From Vitis vinifera (taxonomy: Eukaryota > Streptophyta > Magnoliopsida > Vitales > Vitaceae), in the NCBI RefSeq assembly GCF_030704535.1, contig NC_081822.1:5271501-5335500 (forward strand): a stretch of DNA of 64,000 nucleotides. The letters are read 5' to 3'. A program made the translations under genes and the position numbers. The notes under the pieces are model-generated. The model was given only the letters and a program-made list of their open reading frames with translations. It was not told the DNA's origin and ran no database searches. Positions within the stretch are counted from its first letter, which is position 1; every line of letters begins with the position of its first letter. This document shows, in pieces, positions 24,101 through 37,296 of this stretch.

Positions 24101-27100
24101 AACGTGCTAAGGTAGGTTGTTTTTCCTCTGCTAGGATCCTAAGAAATGGCCCCAGTTGAGGTTCTCAAGAGTGAAGAATGAAGTGAATCTCAGTGGAAGC
24201 TATCCCAAAATTAAGTTGGGCATAAAATAAAATATTGGGTGATGCTTAAATTTGAAGCTGGGATTAAGTGGATAGTGTAGGTGTCAGATGACAAGTGGAA
24301 AATGGAGGGGTCACACTCACACGCTGATATTGATGGATAAACTATGATAGCCCCCAATTTTTCTATTGGTTTAGTTGCAGAACACAGAGAGCCCTCAAGA
24401 AACTGAGCCTCTGCCCTGATGGTTTTGGCACCGTCCTTTGACATTCAACACAGCCTACTACTACTTCCTTCCCAGAGATTTCCATCATTTGTCAAGCAAA
24501 TCTAACCACAATTTGGCCTTTCTTTGAAATTTGACACCATAGATATCCTCGAATTGGATTGACTCTTTATTTGACAATTGACAATATGGCAAAATCTAAA
24601 TTATGTAAAGAAAGAAACTCCTTTTTTTTGACAATTGACATCATGGTAATCCAAATCATGCAAGCGACTGAGACTGAACATATCAAACATCTTGATACCC
24701 TCTTCCCCAATGACGTTAAAATTAGGTTTCTGTCACGGCCCAGTTTTGTTTGTATACTAATCCCATTTATTTTTAGATAAAACAATGACTAGACAGAAGA
24801 AGAATGGGTTCACTTCTTCTGAGTTGTGACCCATATAAAAAAACAAGAGTGATAAGAAAGGAAAAGAAAAGAAAAGCAAGATCATTCCTGGAAATGGTGC
24901 TGGGAAAAGAGAGTATAAAAATGAAAAATAGAAAATGGAAAAAGGAAAAGAAATGAAGTGGTGGTGCAGCAGAAGAAAGCATATATAGTTTAGTGGTTGA
25001 CCTGGTGCTTAGTTAAGGAATAAGAATGTGGTTAACAGGAAAACTCCCAACTCTTTTTGGTTGCTTGACAACACCACCCACCACCCACCGCCCACGACTG
25101 CCCACTGGAGAGAGACCCTGCCAATTGTTTTGGTACTTTGTACGTTACCTTCACATCCCCGCCTGCCCACCATTTATAATAACACTATGCACATGGAAAT
25201 ATTACTAAATTAACGATTCTAAATTATCTCTCATATCCAACGGCTCAAATAAAATGGAGGCGGGAGGCATAGAATATATATATCTATGACAGAATGTAAA
25301 ATAATAAGATTAATGTATCCCAACTCCCATGCCGTACACGTGGCCCACCAACTCAATGATCAGGTGGTGGGTCATGGCTTCAGTTGAGTATTTACCAATC
25401 ACCCTCACACAAGTTGGAGCTTGTTATTGCTACGCCTACCCCATCCCTCATATGTGTACCTACTACTCTGCCATCTTGGGTTCTTCTGCAGATTTCCTTT
25501 GCACCTTACAAAAGCCTTTCTACATTATTTTAGATTTCAATCATCTTTCAATTCATTTTCTTTTCTTTTCTTTTCTAAATTATTTTTGTCACAAATTCAG
25601 TGCCTGTATGTACGTACACATACATAAAGAAAATGCAAAATATCTTTTATATCTTGGTAGCGTCTTCAGATTGAATCAAATGATTCTTTTTCATGGTTTT
25701 ATGTTTAGACTTGGTTGAATGAATTTCTGAATGTACATGCCATACTCCCATTATAACGACATAAAAAATATTAGTTTCATTTAATTGGTAATCAAATATT
25801 TATTATTAAAAAAAAAAAACAACACACACACTCACACGCACACTCGAGAAGCACTGGACTTCATTTATTTGGCTCAAAATCCATGGACAACCGGCTTCTG
25901 TAGTCTCTCTTTCCTTATAAATGATCCATCATACAAGGGTCAATATCCGGTCCATCCAATTGAGTGAAAAGGCCTCCCTTCAATGATGGATTGAATTATC
26001 CAGTAGGTTAGGATGGCCCACTTAAAAGCTGCATTCAATCCATCGGATGGTTGAGATCAAAAGATGCCTGCCCTGTCCTTGTTGTAACGTCATTTTCAAT
26101 TTTATTTTTTTTCCATCGCTTTTTCTCTGCGGACAAGTTTGCGTTGGTTGGAAATTGGGGGAAAAAATAAAAAGGAAATAAAACTAAGAAAAAAAAAAAG
26201 GAATAAAAAAAAACATAGGATAATAGAAAAAGCAGAGGCTCCCATTCTCCGCCGATGGTCGTCCATAAGACTGTAACCAGCGTAAGCAATATGGATAAAA
26301 GCATAGTAAACAAAAAGTACCAAAGAAAAAACTCAAATATAGTATTATCACGTCTGTTGAACACTTGAACTCAAGAGGAGGAGCTTCTTATCCAGGATTA
26401 GGAGTGGCCCTCGGTGTGGGCGACCGGGACCCAAAATAAGAGAGTGATGAGAGAAGGAGATGTCCTACGCCCAAGTATGGGGGTGGTCCACTTGTTTCAT
26501 ATACTGTACATGTGGGTCGACAAGAAAGAAAGCCGAGCTTTGCTTCCCATCACTTATTCAAGTGCACAGTCAGATCCCACTTTGATGATAAGCTTTGCTT
26601 TTTCACCCTCCTCCCCTTCCCTCCTCTTCCTCCTGCTGCTGCTGCCACTCAGCATACCAACAAACAAGCCAGATTTCTCTTCTAATTATGACAATAGATA
26701 GACGGATAGATGAGGGGAGAGAAGCGAGAGACAGAGACTCCTTTTGATGTTGGCTGCCTTATAACGCAAACGCAGGGGGTGTGACAAGTCATACAAGTGA
26801 GGGGTCCCAGACCCACCCCTTGGAAACCAAATCAGCATCGCATTGTATGCCGCAGAGCACAAATAATCGGAGAATGTACAGGACCAAACTTTTTACCAAG
26901 GTCATACGGTTCTACAAACAAAAATCCGTTGGACTTGTATACCATTCTCCTGTCTTAGGGTTAGATGAAGCAAAAGGGAAGGCCCCTTGAGTACGTGAGA
27001 AAGAACATTAGGATCATCCTTCCACCCAGTGGGTTAAAAAGTAGGGGAATTCCAAGCATGGAACCCACACAGTGGAAGAGGGTCCGGCAGCGTGTACTTG

Positions 27101-28070
27101 TTCAAGCACTTCACTCACATCATTAATGGATCTCACTATCAATTTGATCATTCCGCATTCCGGGAAAAATATCAATATATCTATATAAATACTCACACAT
27201 ATAAGTCTATGAAATGAAATGAAATAAAATAAAATAAAAGACAGACAGCCACCCACTGTATCTGGTCCAAGCATATTTGGCATTTATTACCCATCTCACA
27301 TTGCTAACAATAACAATAATAAATTCAACAGTCAGGTGCTAGAACAACACATCTGAGAGGGGAAAAAAGGAAAGAAAAGAAAGAAAAAAGAGAAAACAAA
27401 CGTCTAGAGAAAGAGAGAGTGATGTATCCTTCTGGGCATTAGTTCTCATCAGCTACAGCTTAAACTAACTAGCATTTTTATAAAGACCAACATACTCGAT
27501 TTCTTTAAAAAGTGACTCCTCTACCGCGGCATGGAAGAAAAGTTTTCTGAATTTCACCTTCCAATTCTTCAAAACCCATCTTTGCTTCAACGTTAGATAA
27601 TAAGCAAATTGATCCAATGTCCTCACAGACAAATAATCAATCTTTGGTTGCAGCCCAACATCCCTCCCCTTTCTCCACCTCAGGCAGCCTTCTTTTATGA
27701 TGAAATGAATATGAAAACAGAAAGAAACATAAAAATTTAAAAGCGTACCGATACAACAACATTGGACTGGATGGTCCAATACCTCACAGAGACATCCATC
27801 TTCCACATCAACCACCCCCCACAGCAGCATCATCTGGAAGAACCAGCACAGAAAAGAAAGGCAGTCTTTTAGTGCCTCTGCTTTAAATGGCATTCCAAAA
27901 GCTCAGGCCTAGACTAAACAAGGCCTATTCATCTTTGTTTAACAAGGCATGCAACAACCTTCTTGTAGGTTATAAAATGTACCCACTGCATTCAATCCCC
28001 CGCAAAAAGTTTCTACTTCCTCCCCAACACTTTTTAAGATCAGGGGAATGACTGTCCTGTAAAACCTAGT
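21150..28070. other. Convergent intergenic region, no gene recognised
   Basis: It lies between the 3' ends of PDX3 (+) and the AFB gene (-). The first 150 bp should be PDX3 3' UTR, and about the last 500-600 bp should be AFB 3' UTR. Open frames here (up to 142 residues at 27,465-27,893, minus) show no known domain and overlap the likely UTR. Simple features include a G run near 23,446, poly-T tracts, a CCACC-rich patch near 25,075, AT-rich runs and an AATAAA-rich patch near 27,225. I see no tRNA, known miRNA or intact transposon. Confidence 0.5.
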
Positions 28071-30616
28071 TTACAGAATTGTCACAAATTCGGGTGCATC
28101 AATCCTTGGCCTTTCAAGAGAGCGATACATATATAATATCTCAAAACCATCTTTATCCTCCTCGTTCTCATTCCTAATCACTTCCACCACTAGACCAGGC
28201 ATTGCTCGTGCAATCTCCTCACATCCTTGGCGAGATAATCTACAGGAGGACATCCAGAGGAATCTCATATTGTAATAGTGGTGTAAACCAGATCGCAGAG
28301 CCGCATCTCCAAAGGGGCTATCTCTGATCTCAAGTTTCTGCAATTTGGGGCAGCCCTCAAGCACATATTTCAGCCCCATGTCACTGTCTCCAGCAAAAGC
28401 AACTGACAGGGTCCGAACTAATTTCCCATATTTTCCAATATAACTGAAAGCTTTGTCAGTTAGTAAACCAGATATGGCAAGCCTTGTGAGCTTCTTACAG
28501 TTCATGACAATGGCTCCAAATCCTTCATCCATGGGTTCCCCTGTAATATGGTCAGGCCGGTGCCGGCCCATTATACAAAGACGAAACACCACCAGGTCAG
28601 GGCAGTTTTTGGACATGGCTATCACAGCTGCATTTGTCATCCGCTGGCAGAAATACAAAATAGATTGCAGCTTCCTACAGCCCTCAGAAATTGCTTGCAG
28701 ACCCACTTCAGAAACAGGGCCCTCACTATCCTCACGAGCATCAATGGGGAAAACCCTAAGCTCACGTAGCTCCTTGCATGTTGCAGCAACAGCCTGAAGT
28801 CCTTCATCACAGACTGAATCAAGAACCTGCAGAAACAGAAGTGAGCTTCAAAACTAGATTTTCTCAAAAAGTTTACATGACATCATATAGAACACATACC
28901 CAGAAAATCTGCAGTTTATGGCAGTGGCAGATGACTGATTTGAGCTGTTCTGTGTTAATATTGGCATAGCTGAAATTAAGAGAAGTGAGATTAGCACAAA
29001 CTGGATAGATTGCAGGTAGGTAATCCGGTATTATTTCCCTAAACCCTGAGAGACAAACTAAGGATTTGCAAGCTGCAAAAGCTGAGATGTAATCTGGTTC
29101 TTGATCACCCTGAGCTACAATGTCTGAGGAGCTGAATGAACCCGAACCAAGATGTGTGAGCTGCGGAGCTCGAATCATTAGGCGATATAGTTGCCCAATT
29201 GAAACATACCGATTCAACCTAAGCTTCCTCAACGAAGGAGATCTAGCCACCAGACGCTCCAACGCCTCAAAATTTATAGGGCATTCAATGCAGTCAAAAA
29301 TCAAAGATTCAAGGCAAGTACCACTCTCTGGGAAACAAGAAATCCAATCCACCTCATCATCAGTAACCTCATCCTCAATCAGATCAAGCACTCTGAGTTG
29401 CCTGTTCATTCATAATATAAAAGGTCACTACACAATTAAGAATACACATCCTGTCAGTTATAGGATCGCATTCGATTTTCAAGCAAGCTAAATTCACAGT
29501 TTAGGCACTTTTTAAGTAATTTGATTCAAAATAATAAACAGATCGAAAACCATCAAGAAACCTTAACCATAGCAAAACAATAACAGATCTAAACCTTCCT
29601 TTTCTATAAAGATGAATCAGACCGAGCGAAGCCTAGAAGTTCAGCGTGCACTAAAACCAACACAACTTAGCATTTCGAACCGATCTAATCAAACATTTTT
29701 TCGCGAATTAATAAAACCCTAAGGAAAAAAATAATCGGTTTCCTTGCGAGAAATCTAGGGAAAAGAAATGAGAACTTAGAATCTTTGAAACTCAATTCAA
29801 CCCGAGCCAGTTGTGACTTGTGAGATACCCAGTATTGATTTCTTTTCCGAGGATTTCCCGGCAACCCAACCGGTCATTTCCGGTTGTTTAGGGCTTTCTT
29901 TGTAAGAAAGAATGGCTGATTAGATCTGTTTATCATTAAATCTTATGACAGCCAATTCAACTTAAGCCTGTTAAAAACCACCAAGTTCTCTTCAAAATTC
30001 CCACCATTTCTCCGCTAACCAAACACTGGATTTTAAATTTAATTAATTAAGGCGAAAATTGGACACACCTGCACTTGCTTGCAATCCCGGCTAGTCCACT
30101 GGTACCGAAGCCGTCACAACAAACGAGCACAAGCTCTTTAAAGGCAGGGAAGGACTGAGCTAGAAGCTCCAAATCCCGATCGGTAACAAACATCCGCTTC
30201 AGGTAAACCTTCTCGAGCCACGGGTAGGAGGTAGCCATGGCCGTTACCCAAGGGGTGAAGTAAGCACCCCAATTCGGAGGCATCAGGTTAAAGTCGGCGA
30301 ACCGCGGCTTCCCCTTGAGCACCACGGACCTCACCCGCCTGAACCGCTCGATCGCGCGGCGAGGCGACACGGCGTAGCAGTTTCCGATGAAGAGGTCGGA
30401 TCGGGTGAGCGCCTCCGCACGGTACCACGATTTGCAGACCAGTGAGACCGCGTTCCTGTCGCGACGAGAGGTGAGGAACAAGAGCACGTTCTCTAAAACA
30501 TTCTCGAGAACTTGATCCGGGGACGGCGACTGGAATTCACCGGTGAGGACTCCGGCGATCTCCCGTCGTCTCGTATCGACCTCCGGCTCCGGCATTTCGT
30601 TTCGATCCTCACTCAT
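28071..30616 (-). CDS. AFB5: TIR1/AFB-family auxin receptor F-box protein, AFB4/AFB5 clade, 3 exons
   Basis: Minus-strand exons 30616-30069, 29401-28900 and 28826-28071 give 601 residues. After an N-terminal extension typical of the AFB4/5 clade comes an F-box (about residues 33-77, with [16 protein letters not shown] and SLVCKSW) that docks on ASK/SKP1 in an SCF ubiquitin ligase. An LRR solenoid follows to the end. Arg432 (FRLC) and Arg465 (TRLAISG) correspond to TIR1 Arg403 and Arg436, which bind auxin. Where TIR1 has His78 and Ser438, this protein has Arg105 (KGKPRFADF) and Ala467, which I recall as the AFB5-type changes linked to picloram sensitivity. Function: nuclear auxin co-receptor that drives Aux/IAA degradation. 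A CCCTTTGGA stretch (28,308-28,316 on +) matches only the miR393 seed complement. AFB4 versus AFB5 cannot be decided, because those paralogs probably arose in Brassicaceae. Confidence 0.95.
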
Positions 30617-30810
30617 CTCACACTCCGATCTGCTTTCTGATCAGATCATGGAGAGAGGGGGAAGGAGGTAGGTTTTTGGAGAGAGACAAAAAAAAAAAAA
30701 AAAAAAAGAATAAATCAAGAGAGAGAGGAGAAAAAGAAAGAAAAAAGAGAAAGAGGAGATGGAGGGAGGAAGGGAGGGAATGCGGTGTGTTTGGGGAAGG
30801 AGAGATGGGA
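30617..30810 (-). promoter_or_regulatory. AFB gene leader: CT-rich tract with a minimal uORF
   Basis: Read on the minus strand, the leader has long T and CT/CTT runs (30,660-30,780), typical of plant Y-patch core promoters and leaders. A three-codon uORF ATG-ATC-TGA (30,649-30,641) lies 25 nt before the main start codon if it is within the transcript. The transcription start cannot be fixed from sequence. Confidence 0.45.
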
Positions 30811-32339
30811 GGCTATGGAAAATTTTTAGTTTAATTGGTGGCAAGGCAGAGTGCACAGTTCACTCTGCTGTCAGTGTCTCTGAACATTGGGATTCTCCAT
30901 GCCCTCTCTCATCTGCGCTATCCAATGGCTCTCCACACTCCTCCTCTATTATTTGGGGTTTTTCTTTTCACTACCTTTGTCTTATTTTTTTCCTCTTCCT
31001 ATTTCTCAACTCATTATTATTTTATGCCTTTCCAAACCACCCCTTCCCTCTTCCTCCATTTACAATTCGGTGCCTGTCTTTTCTAGTCTTGCATTCTAAT
31101 CCTCAAATGCCCACAATCCATTCCCTGCCCCCAATGCTTTGTTTCATCCCCTTGAATTTTAATGAATTTCCGGATCCCACATCTTATCTAATACCATAGT
31201 TGTTTGTGGTGGTCAAAATTCTACTTCTCCCCCATTTAAAACAACTCAAATCTCCTATCTTAAGCTCCATCTATCATCCTAAAACTATTGTTTCTGCGAC
31301 TTCCAACAGTACAGTCCACGCAAGTCAACCTAACTCAATTATTATACCAACATCGAAATCTGCCCATAACAATATGAAACCAAATTACATCCCCAATCTG
31401 CTATCGCTTGTTTCCATCCTCTCCGATGTCTCCAAATAAAACCAATAATCCAACATTAGTCCATTGGCTTAACAACAAATCAAATCATGTCATGTCACAC
31501 ATCAAACCTAAACAACTTTGGTATCTTCGATTGCAAAGGCGTATGAAAATGTATATGTAAAATAAATACATTTACAAATACTTGTGAGGACAAAAGCAAT
31601 TGGATAGCTTAAAAAAACGGCATTTGAATTGATAAGGCATTTAACATAAATAAGTATAAAGAATGATCTGTCAATGCCAAACTTATAAATACATCAAAAA
31701 TAAATTTTGCCATTTACCTGAAAAGATGTCGGTACAATATTTTGGTTATTTAATCATATTAGAACATTATAATTTGTTAAAATAACTTAAAAAGTATGGA
31801 TGAATAAAGAGAAAAAAAATTAAGAAATAAAAATTTTAATTTGAAGTTTAAGTATATATTTTTTTTAAAAATATCAACCTATAAAATAATTATGAATTTG
31901 AACATTGAAAAATCTTAGGTTTGGATTAGTATATTTTCAATTTTTTTAAATATAAATTATCGTACAAAGAAATATTGACTTATCTCATATCTTTGAAAAT
32001 TAATTTAATTAGTTTGAAAAAAATCATTATATTTTTAATGTAATAATAAAAAGAATTTGAATTTAATATAAAAGTTACTATTATTTTTTATTTTAAAAAA
32101 ATGGAAAATATGTCAAATATATGATAATTAATTCTTGATAATCAAAACTTAATAATATGAAAAAATGCTTCATATAATCAAATTTAATTTTTATTTTATA
32201 TTTGACACCCGATATTAGAATTTCAAGGAAGGGTGTTGTAGAAAAAATCCACAAAGCAAATGGAATATTTATGAATAGTTGTAAAGAGAGGGAACTTTAT
32301 AGAAAAAGGGTTTAACATTGAGGATTCACAGGAGATGGT

Positions 32340-32640
32340 GAGCAGAGACCCAACGTGGGAAGCACCGTCCAGTGGAAAAAGAGAGAAAAGACGCGTGTAG
32401 TTGGGGCACTGCAAAGGGGCGTGGAAGCCGCTTCTCAATAGCCAATACGGTGTCACCGGGGGCTAGCGAGGATCGAAGAAGGGAAAACAAAAATGAGAGA
32501 AAAGGAAGAAAATTAGTGAAAATCGTTTGCAATGCCGAGGCTAGCAGCCATTTGTCTTCATACATTGGGATCTAATCTCTATAAATCACCTCTCTCTTAT
32601 CTCTTTCCTTCAACATGTATGCAACTTCCTCTCTCTTTAT
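32340..32640 (+). promoter_or_regulatory. GC-richer island ending in a TATA-like promoter signature
   Basis: In the middle of AT-rich DNA, 32,340-32,570 is purine-rich and relatively GC-rich (it holds ACGCGTG, GGTGTCACCGGGGG and GCCGAGGCTAGC). It is followed by CTATAAATCACC at 32,579 and a CT-rich stretch, the order expected of a plant core promoter on the plus strand. No convincing coding exon follows; the first ATG (32,614) opens only an 11-codon frame. It may belong to a non-coding transcript or a remnant gene. Confidence 0.3.
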
Positions 32641-35600
32641 TACTTGTTAAGTTTGGCTCTTAATCAAAATCCCATCATAAGATGTGACTCCCATGGTGAA
32701 ACATGGCGTTTCAATGTCTTTCGAGTGCCTTATATCAACTTAATATTAACATTTACCTTCTAATATCAGAAACTTAGGATCGAATCCTGGTTTTGTTTTG
32801 TTACCAGTCAGACCACTATTGGAAAAAAAAAAAAAAAAGTTGAGTCTGTTAAAAAACAGATGATCAACAGAACGCAAGCTCGTCTATTAAAAGGAATTGG
32901 TGAGGTCAAGACAGTGCCATTTGAGGTTGATTGTTAAAGGGGTCATGTGTTTATTTACATATGGGAAAATGAACAAGTAACTTAACTTCAGACTTCAGTC
33001 AACGGTTGGAAGTCTTCTTACTGGATGCTCTATTGATTTTTTGCATTTTCACAAGCGTCTGACCTTCTTCGTGCTCTGATGGTGCGGTCCATTTCAAATT
33101 TAGAGTGACATCAGAGTTTGGAAACGACTTCTTTCTAAAGATGTGTAAGCAGTCCATACAAGCGATTTATAGAAGCCTTACTTTTCTGATTGTTATTTCT
33201 TTTCCTGATGGGTTTTTTGTGATGGTGGGTTCCTTGTAAGTGATTAGCTTCTTGTGCGAAATGTATTGCATATTATCAACATCAATTGTCAATTCGTAAT
33301 ACGAGGGTTTGAAGTAGTTCATAATATTCTGATGATTCCCAGTCCGTGCTTTCAAGGTTTCTAATGGCTTTCTCCATCTTGGAGGAAAAAAGAGAGGCAT
33401 CATTTTTTAAAACCATTTTAGCTTTTATCAAGTATTCAAAGGCATTCTCATGTTTTTCTCCCTTTGTCGGTCCATTGTCTGTTTTACTGCCTCAATGCTT
33501 TGTATGAGGACAAGCAAGAGAAGTAGTTGAACAGTTGTGAAAAACTGCGAACCGATGAATGATTGAAGCTAAATGGAAGCAGCCACTTAGTGGAGAGTTT
33601 TATATCCAGATGAGTGTGAGGTTGGGGAGCATAGCGACAAACCATATATGAATGAATGGGCCAGTGGAAAATGGGAAAATATCCATAACTTTTGGTCTTC
33701 AAATCTCTGCCTTAGCTTCACAACTCATTTTCTACAAAAATTGAACATGGGCGGTAGCTTTTTTGGTGACCTTTGTCCATATATTTGTGATGGTTTCTAT
33801 AATGTCATTGATTCCAGTAAGCACCTTGTCTACTAAAGGGCCTTCTCTTTATGGTCTTATAACTACTACACAAAATGAGTCTCAGAGTGATTATGATATG
33901 AGATGAAGAGCTAAAGTAGTAAAAGTTGAACAATAAAAGCAGTGCTTTGAGTCATCCTTTTCTGGTATAGCCTTTTTAGCTATGCTACTAAAGACAGCAG
34001 CTATGCACTATGGGAGAACGGGATGGCAGAATCAATGCTAGCTGTTAAAAAAGGTTCCAAAAGTGGAAAGGTCTGCCGGAAATTCCCCAAGTTTAAATTA
34101 TTTTTATTAGGAAAGTTCTGCTGAAGATTGATAATTCTCTTCTAACATCCCATTTCCCACAAGGGAATGAGAAATAAACCTTGTGGGATGAATTTTTGCT
34201 GATGAAAAGCATGCATTTGCGGGCTATACAATATACTTTGTGTTGGGGGCTGCTCTGCATCTGAGCTTGCTTTATGCTCTTTTTCTTCTTTGGAGCTCAG
34301 ACAGCCCTGTACTTCATGGACTTTAGCCTCGGTGACTGGATTCCATATGAACTCGCATATATGTGCTTGCTTTTAAAGGTGAGAAGTTATTTTCTTTTTG
34401 CAACAAAAATCATGAATTCGGATGGGAAAGTGCCCTCTTTTTCAGAGAAAAGAAGCTATGGTTAACCTCTGAAATTTTCCCTGAGGGAGTTACAGACTTG
34501 TACTAAAGAGTAGCATGATCGTTGGGTAAATTCTGCCAAGACATAAATAATATCCACAGACAAAAAGCCCAGACACAACTGTAATGAACAAATGGAAGTC
34601 AAAAAAAGAAAACACCCCATTGCTAAGTCGGGAGATGTTAATTTTGGTGCTGCTTATGCGTACATTGACTCTTACGCTAGGTGTCTAGACCTGCCTCTGC
34701 CTTTGCACTCTCGCCCATATGAAATGAAATAAAGGAAGGGTCGAATCAAAGAGTCATATCACAAATTATAGAAAACAATAAAAATGTCCAGAGTGCCATA
34801 TGCCTCTTGTCAAAACTTGTTTCCCCTAATGTTTTGAGTAGACTTTGGCAGTGGGTGGGGAAGATTTTTTAGGAAAATCTAATCACTGTTTGCGATAAGA
34901 ATACCAGAGCTTTTATTTGTTTTTAACTCTCTACGTCAAAAAATGTGGAGAAAGAAAAAGCCGCCAAACAAAACAGTTTTTCTATTATTTTATACAGTAA
35001 AAGTCTATTGAAAACCAAATTTTTTTGTTGAAAGGTGAACTAAATTCCTAATTAGCGTGGATTTTTTTTTTATAAAACTATTATATAGAATATTTCCTAA
35101 ATCGATATATTATTATAATATTAAACTTTCTTATAAAATAAGAAATATTATTGAAAATATATCTATAAAAATTTTATATTAGGGGAATAAATTATGAGAT
35201 GAAGATATACTTGTAAAAATTATACAAAATGGATAAAAATACCAGGAAAAACGGGAGATGCTTGATGGAGTAGGAGAGCCCGTGATAGGGTGTAAATAAA
35301 AGGAATGAGGAAACATGAAATGTTTCATGAATCTTATAGTTATAATTGTATTTCATTCTATACTCTATAATATTTTTTATGAATGTAGGCATAATTGACC
35401 GAATTGCATTAAAACCTCATGCACCTTTATGTTTATTATTTTATCTTGGTGTTATTGATCTAATGTTGTTAGTATTAAAGTTTCCAATGGCACAATAATT
35501 TTTAACTTGTTTTTAATACTTTTAAGTATGTTTTAACAATAATCTTATGTTATGACTTTATTTTCAATTATTCCATGTGTTTATATAATTATTTTTTCAA

Positions 35601-37296
35601 ATAGTCCTCATAAAACAAGTAAAAACAACTTAAAATAACTAAAAAATCTTATCACAATGTTTTATGGTTAAAAAGCACATTCTTGTGAATTTTTATTTTG
35701 AAAAATAAAAAGTTATATCTGAAAACAATTGTTGAACAAACCTTTAAATTTTCAAAATCGATAAAACTCAGTATGGCCTAATTTTCAACAATTAAGTAGG
35801 TTAGTTCGATTTGAAATTTTAAAATTTGTTTCTTATTTCTTGAGATATAAAATGTGAACCACGCAGATATTTTAAGACTTTCATCTTTTGTAATTTATAA
35901 TCATTCAATGTATTATAAGTTTCCTATATTTATTATTATAATTTATATTTTATAGATCAAGTTCAAGTCATCCATTATTATAAACTATAGTCAAGTTAAT
36001 TTTGAAATATATTTATTATATTTTGAATTATATATTTAAAATATATGCTAAACTTGTCAAATTGAGGGACCATTGATTGCGGTTTGATTTATAATGTTGG
36101 CTTCTTGTCTTTTAGCAAAAAGACTTTTTAATGCATATCCGATTCCGAACATAATATTTTTCTATTATAAGCACATTTCAAAAACAAATTTGACTTAACC
36201 CATAAATTATGTTTCATTAAATCAATCATCTAAATAGATTGTCTTTAAATAAGCTTGGTTTGGTTTTATTTTTTATCATTAAATATAAGTTTGATTTTGA
36301 TTCAAGCATGAAACCAACCCTATCTATTCGATTAATTTTTTCACTAAAAATCATTTTTAATTAATTTCACTTATTTTTTATTATAATAAGTAAAAATTAG
36401 TAATTATAAAGTAATTCCATAAATGAAAATGTAATAATAATTGTAAAAAATGATATTTAAAATATGTTAATCTTGCCTTAATTACATAAAAGAAAAAAAA
36501 TGTGTAGTTGAAGATATTTAAAGAAATATAAAAAACAAGTAGAATTAATAATTAATCATGTGTAAATGTTAATAATAATAATAATAAAAAAACCCTACGT
36601 TTGTACTTTGTGAGTTTGTGTGACGAAGCAAAGCATTTTCGGTTACAAACTGTCTAGGCAATCCATGTTTGGCCAAATATTTGGACACGCATTGGTCGAA
36701 CAAACTATATTCAAACAGACTATGTAACAATGTTGAGATAAATAAACGGGCTAATCAGCATAAAAGTTCATTTAGGTAGAAAAGAAAAAATATGCATTAA
36801 CATGGGCATGAGCAAAGTTAAAAAAATCCAACAAACCGATCCAAAATGCATTAATATGGGTATAAGTAGAATTGAAAACACCGACAAACCAATTATAATG
36901 GTTCGGTTTTTAATAATAAAAAAGGTTGGTTTGATTTAAGAATTTTAAAAATTGACTTTATCAGTTTAATTTGATTTTATTAACCGATAAGAATTGAACC
37001 AAACCAATATTATAAAACTTATATATAAATGTTTGATTTTTTTTTTTTAACTATTATATATTATAGTAATTTATTGATTTTTATATTATGATTAAATTAA
37101 TTCTAAATATATTTAATACATTTTTAATATCAAATTTAATTTATTTTCCATTTATTTTAAAAACAAATTAAATTTAGAAACTAATATAAAGTTTAAAGTA
37201 AATATAAATTTATAACTGTGTTGATAATTAAAAAATGTCATTAAATTGAGTCGAAATCGATTCACAAAAGTCAAACTAAGCTGATATAAAAAGATT

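Noticed and set aside
27465..27893. 142-codon minus-strand ORF downstream of the AFB gene
   Set aside because: It lies in the expected 3' UTR or just beyond, shows no domain, and is low-complexity hydrophobic/aromatic. Length alone is not enough in AT-rich DNA.
28453..29491. Plus-strand ORFs of 114 and 123 codons over the AFB gene
   Set aside because: They lie opposite the conserved AFB exons, cross its introns and resemble no known protein.
32766..32790. GGATCGAATCCTGG resembling a tRNA B-box
   Set aside because: No matching A-box, acceptor stem or anticodon arm can be drawn around it.
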